Shown here piece after piece: positions 62,049-64,000 of a DNA stretch of 64,000 nucleotides. Location: assembly GCA_000514715.1 (NCBI GenBank), contig AZWL01000001.1, positions 868,186 to 932,185 on the forward strand, given 5' to 3'. Source of the stretch: Streptomyces sp. CNH099. GTDB lineage: Bacteria; Actinomycetota; Actinomycetes; Streptomycetales; Streptomycetaceae. The translations under genes and the position numbers were made by a program. How positions within the stretch are numbered: the first letter of the stretch is position 1; each line of letters opens with the position of its first letter. The notes below the pieces were generated by a model. It was not told the DNA's origin, ran no database searches, and saw only the letters and a program-made list of their open reading frames with translations.

Positions 62049-62291
62049 TCAGCCGCGTTCGCGCGCGCCCTCGCGGGTGCGGCCGAGCGCCACGGAGCGC
62101 TCCGGGTGCCGGCTCAGGTACTCGCCCTCCAGCTGTGCCATGCGCGTGTTGTGCATGGCCAGCGCCGCCGCCGAACCGTGCAGCAGCGTGTCGTGGCGGG
62201 TGCGGTGGATGGTCTCCAGCTCCTTGATCAGCTGCTGGTCGCTCAGCTGCGCGGGGGCGATGCCGCCCCTGCGCCGGTCGCTTTCGGCCAT
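62049..62291 (-). CDS. DUF6158-family small protein
   Basis: An 80-residue protein. The core is PAQLSDQQLIKELETIHRTR, HDTLLHGSAAALAMHNTRMA and QLEGEYLSRHPERSV, which I recognise as the DUF6158 family common in Streptomyces; its function is unknown. It looks helical, with many charged residues. GAAGGAGAG precedes the ATG. It lies upstream of, and in the same direction as, the sigma factor gene, 261 bp apart. Confidence 0.82.
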   Translation of the reverse strand: MAESDRRRGGIAPAQLSDQQLIKELETIHRTRHDTLLHGSAAALAMHNTRMAQLEGEYLSRHPERSVALGRTREGARERG

Positions 62292-62417
62292 CTGAGGCTC
62301 TCCTTCGCCGGCTGTCTCCCGTTTCCAGGATCGGGCAATCCTGGCTCGTCGGCTACCCGGGCGGCGCCCCGGCAGACATGGACCACACTCCTCATGACCG
62401 TATAGCGAGACAACACT

Positions 62418-62432
62418 TCTCGTCATACGAGA
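62418..62432 (+). promoter_or_regulatory. Short palindrome before the methyltransferase gene
   Basis: TCTCGT-CAT-ACGAGA (6-bp arms, 3-bp spacer) lies 20 bp upstream of the methyltransferase ATG, within an AT-richer stretch. It is a candidate operator; the gene lacks a clear ribosome site. Confidence 0.35.
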
Positions 62433-62452
62433 CGAAAGCTAGGGTGCCGCGC

Positions 62453-63253
62453 ATGGCCGTATACACGCATGGACACCACGCCTCGGTGCTGCGCTCGCAC
62501 CGCTGGCGCACCGCCGCCAACTCGGCGGCGTACCTGACCGGCGAACTGCGCCCGGAGATGCACCTCCTCGACCTCGGCTGCGGGCCCGGCACGATCACCG
62601 CCGACCTGGCCGCCCTCGTGCCGCGGGGCCGGGTGACGGCCGTCGACGCGCAACCGGGGATCCTGGCGCAGGCGCGCGACACCGCGGCGGCACGGGGGGT
62701 GACGAACGTGGAGTTCGCCGTCGCCGACGCCGAGGCGCTGGACTTCCCGGACGACTCGTTCGACGTGGTCCACGCCCACCAGTTGCTCCAGCATCTCGCG
62801 CACCCGGTGCGGGCGCTGGCCGAGATGCGCCGGGTGTGCCGCCCCGGCGGGCTCGTCGCCGCGCGCGACGCGGACTACGCCGCGATGACCTGGCACCCCG
62901 ACGTGCCCGTCCTCCACGACTGGCTGGACACCTACCGCCGGGTGGCCCGCGCCTCGGGCGGCGAGCCGGACGCGGGGCGGCGGCTGCTCGGCTGGGCCCG
63001 CGAGGCGGGGTTCGCGGACGTCACGGCCTCGGCGAGCGCCTGGTGCTACGCCTCGGCGGAGGAGCGCGCGTGGTGGAGCGAGTCGTGGGCGGACCGCACG
63101 GTGGCGTCGTCGTACGCCCGCCTCGCCACCGACGGCGGGCACGCGGACGCGGCGGCGCTGCAGCGGATCGCGGCCGGCTGGCGGGAGTGGGGCGAGGCGC
63201 CTGGCGCCTGGTTCGCGGTGCTGCACGGCGAGGTGCTCTGCCGGGTGCCGTGA
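62453..63253 (+). CDS. Class I SAM-dependent methyltransferase (UbiE/Methyltransf_11 type)
   Basis: A 266-residue methyltransferase. Motif I is LLDLGCGPGTITADLA, post-I is VTAVDAQPGILAQARD, motif II is DDSFDVVHAHQLLQHLAHP and motif III is RRVCRPGGLVAARDADYA. The C-terminal half (RVARASGGEPDAGRRLLGWA, WYAVL-like FAVLHGEVLC) is typical of small-molecule enzymes in Streptomyces. The acceptor is unknown. The ATG at 62453 has only a weak ribosome site; GTG nine bases upstream is an alternative. It is divergent from the DUF6158 gene. Confidence 0.92.
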   Translation: MAVYTHGHHASVLRSHRWRTAANSAAYLTGELRPEMHLLDLGCGPGTITADLAALVPRGRVTAVDAQPGILAQARDTAAARGVTNVEFAVADAEALDFPDDSFDVVHAHQLLQHLAHPVRALAEMRRVCRPGGLVAARDADYAAMTWHPDVPVLHDWLDTYRRVARASGGEPDAGRRLLGWAREAGFADVTASASAWCYASAEERAWWSESWADRTVASSYARLATDGGHADAAALQRIAAGWREWGEAPGAWFAVLHGEVLCRVP

Positions 63254-63275
63254 GGCTGCGCCGGGCCCGGCGCGT

Positions 63276-63329
63276 ACGGGCGTACGGGCCGGGGGCCGCG
63301 GCCGCCCGGCCCGCGGCCCGTACGCCCGT
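63276..63329. terminator. Long stem-loop between methyltransferase and VOC genes
   Basis: 15-bp arms ACGGGCGTACGGGCC (63276-63290) and GGCCCGTACGCCCGT (63315-63329), with a 24-nt GC-rich loop. It starts 22 bp after the methyltransferase stop and could work in both directions. Confidence 0.7.
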
Positions 63330-63385
63330 GGCCGGTCCAACGACCCGGCGCCACAGGCGCCTTCGCCGCCCCTAGACTCTCCTCC

Positions 63386-63733
63386 ATGGAGATCCTCGGC
63401 ACCTCACTGCGCATCTGCGTGGACGATCTGGACCCCGCCGTCACCGCGTACGAGAAGCTGACCGGCGAGCAGGCGCAGCGCTTCTCGCACGCGGGCGTCT
63501 CCGTCGCCGCGGTCGGCTGCTTCCTGCTGATGTCGGGCCCGCCCGAGACCCTCGACGTGCTGCGCAGAATCACGGCGACGCTGGCCGTCGACGACGTGGC
63601 CGAGGCGTACGCGACACTCCGGTCGGTCGGCGCCGAGGTCATCGCGGGCCCCTCCGAGACCCCCATCGGGCGCAACCTGGTGGCCCGCCACCCCGACGGC
63701 AGCATCTTCGAGTACGTCGACCGCCGCCGCTGA
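63386..63733 (+). CDS. VOC-superfamily (glyoxalase/bleomycin-resistance-like) protein
   Basis: A 115-residue protein with two beta-alpha-beta-beta-beta units: ILGTSLRICVDDLDPAVTAY at the start, then ATLAVDDVAEAYATLRSVGA and LVARHPDGSIFEYVDRR. Short VOC proteins of this type may bind metal or small ligands; the usual metal Glu is only partly evident, so the activity is uncertain. It is convergent with the acetyltransferase gene. Confidence 0.88.
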   Translation: MEILGTSLRICVDDLDPAVTAYEKLTGEQAQRFSHAGVSVAAVGCFLLMSGPPETLDVLRRITATLAVDDVAEAYATLRSVGAEVIAGPSETPIGRNLVARHPDGSIFEYVDRRR

Positions 63734-63749
63734 CCGCCGCACGCGACCG

Positions 63750-64000
63750 CTACCGGGCGGCGCCGGGGCCGTCCGCCGTCATCTCGGCGGTCAGGGCCCA
63801 GCGCTCGTGGTCGCGCCAGGCGCCGGCGATGAACAGGTAGTCGGGCGAGAAGCCCTCCAGGCGGAAGCCCGCGCGCTTGGCCAGCGCGATGGAGGCGGTG
63901 TTGCCCGGCTGGACGTTGATCTCCAGCCGGTGCAGGCCCAGGTCGGTGAAGGCGTGGCGGACGACGAGGCCGATGCCCTCGGACATGTGGCCGCGGCCGG
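63750..64000 (-). CDS. GNAT-family N-acetyltransferase (RimJ-like), truncated by window edge
   Basis: The C-terminal part of a GNAT protein; the gene continues beyond the right edge. Visible motifs are [40 protein letters not shown] (the acetyl-CoA-binding segment), [20 protein letters not shown] and DHERWAL. This matches the RimJ/RimL ribosomal-protein or related N-acetyltransferases. The substrate cannot be assigned. Confidence 0.9.
   Translation of the reverse strand, partial: GRGHMSEGIGLVVRHAFTDLGLHRLEINVQPGNTASIALAKRAGFRLEGFSPDYLFIAGAWRDHERWALTAEMTADGPGAAR

Overview
The window comes from a high-GC actinomycete, almost certainly Streptomyces or a close relative. The evidence is uniformly GC-rich third positions, frequent GTG and TTG starts behind AAGGAG-type ribosome binding sites, many ATGA stop/start overlaps, twin-arginine secretion signals, a streptogrisin-type protease, a SigB/F-class sigma factor and a DUF6158 protein. 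I see no CRISPR array, no intact insertion sequence and no secondary-metabolite megasynthase.

Region 1 (1-16.8 kb) is a hypoxia, stress and nitrate-respiration block. It begins with the end of a NarL/DevR-type response regulator and a two-domain universal stress protein. A minus-strand operon then encodes a complete stressosome module (RsbR-like PAS-PAS-STAS, RsbS-like STAS, RsbT-like kinase, and a fusion of an RsbT-like kinase to a SpoIIE/RsbX phosphatase) and ends in a PAS histidine kinase. After a decayed flavoprotein oxidoreductase come narK, a hemerythrin gene and narGHJI. A DosR-like palindrome lies ahead of narK. The block ends in gene debris (an ABC ATPase tail and a frameshifted serine recombinase) lying against the 3' end of tRNA-Leu(GAG), which suggests an old integration at that tRNA.

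Region 2 (16.9-26.2 kb) is a minus-strand operon of the ebo metabolite-traffic type: inositol-phosphate synthase, a UbiA/SCO3242-family prenyltransferase, a sugar-phosphate isomerase, EboA, a TatD-like hydrolase (EboB-like), EboE, an alkaline-phosphatase-superfamily protein (EboF-like) and a Tat-exported TIM-barrel protein. No EboD is present.

Region 3 (26.2-37.7 kb) is a carbohydrate locus: a secreted ThuA-DUF1080 protein, a secreted sorbosone-dehydrogenase/PKD/CBM protein, a sugar isomerase, a Gfo/Idh/MocA dehydrogenase, a ribose-type ABC importer and a ROK repressor. The set suggests import and breakdown of an oxidised (3-keto) glycoside. Stem-loop terminators divide it into three transcription units.

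Region 4 (37.8-64 kb) is mixed core genome: fdhD, a TetR/thioesterase pair with twin operators touching the start codon, a lipase maturation factor, an XRE-MmyB/epimerase divergent pair, an acyl-CoA ligase, an aldo-keto reductase, a tyrosine phosphatase, a pterin dehydratase, a second XRE regulator, a sulfatase carrying a TTA codon, a LysR regulator, a secreted S1 protease, a membrane-anchored phosphatase-fold protein, two metallo-beta-lactamase-fold proteins around a DedA protein, an aminotransferase-fold protein with no lysine at all, a SigB/F-class sigma factor, DUF6158, a methyltransferase, a VOC protein and a truncated GNAT gene.
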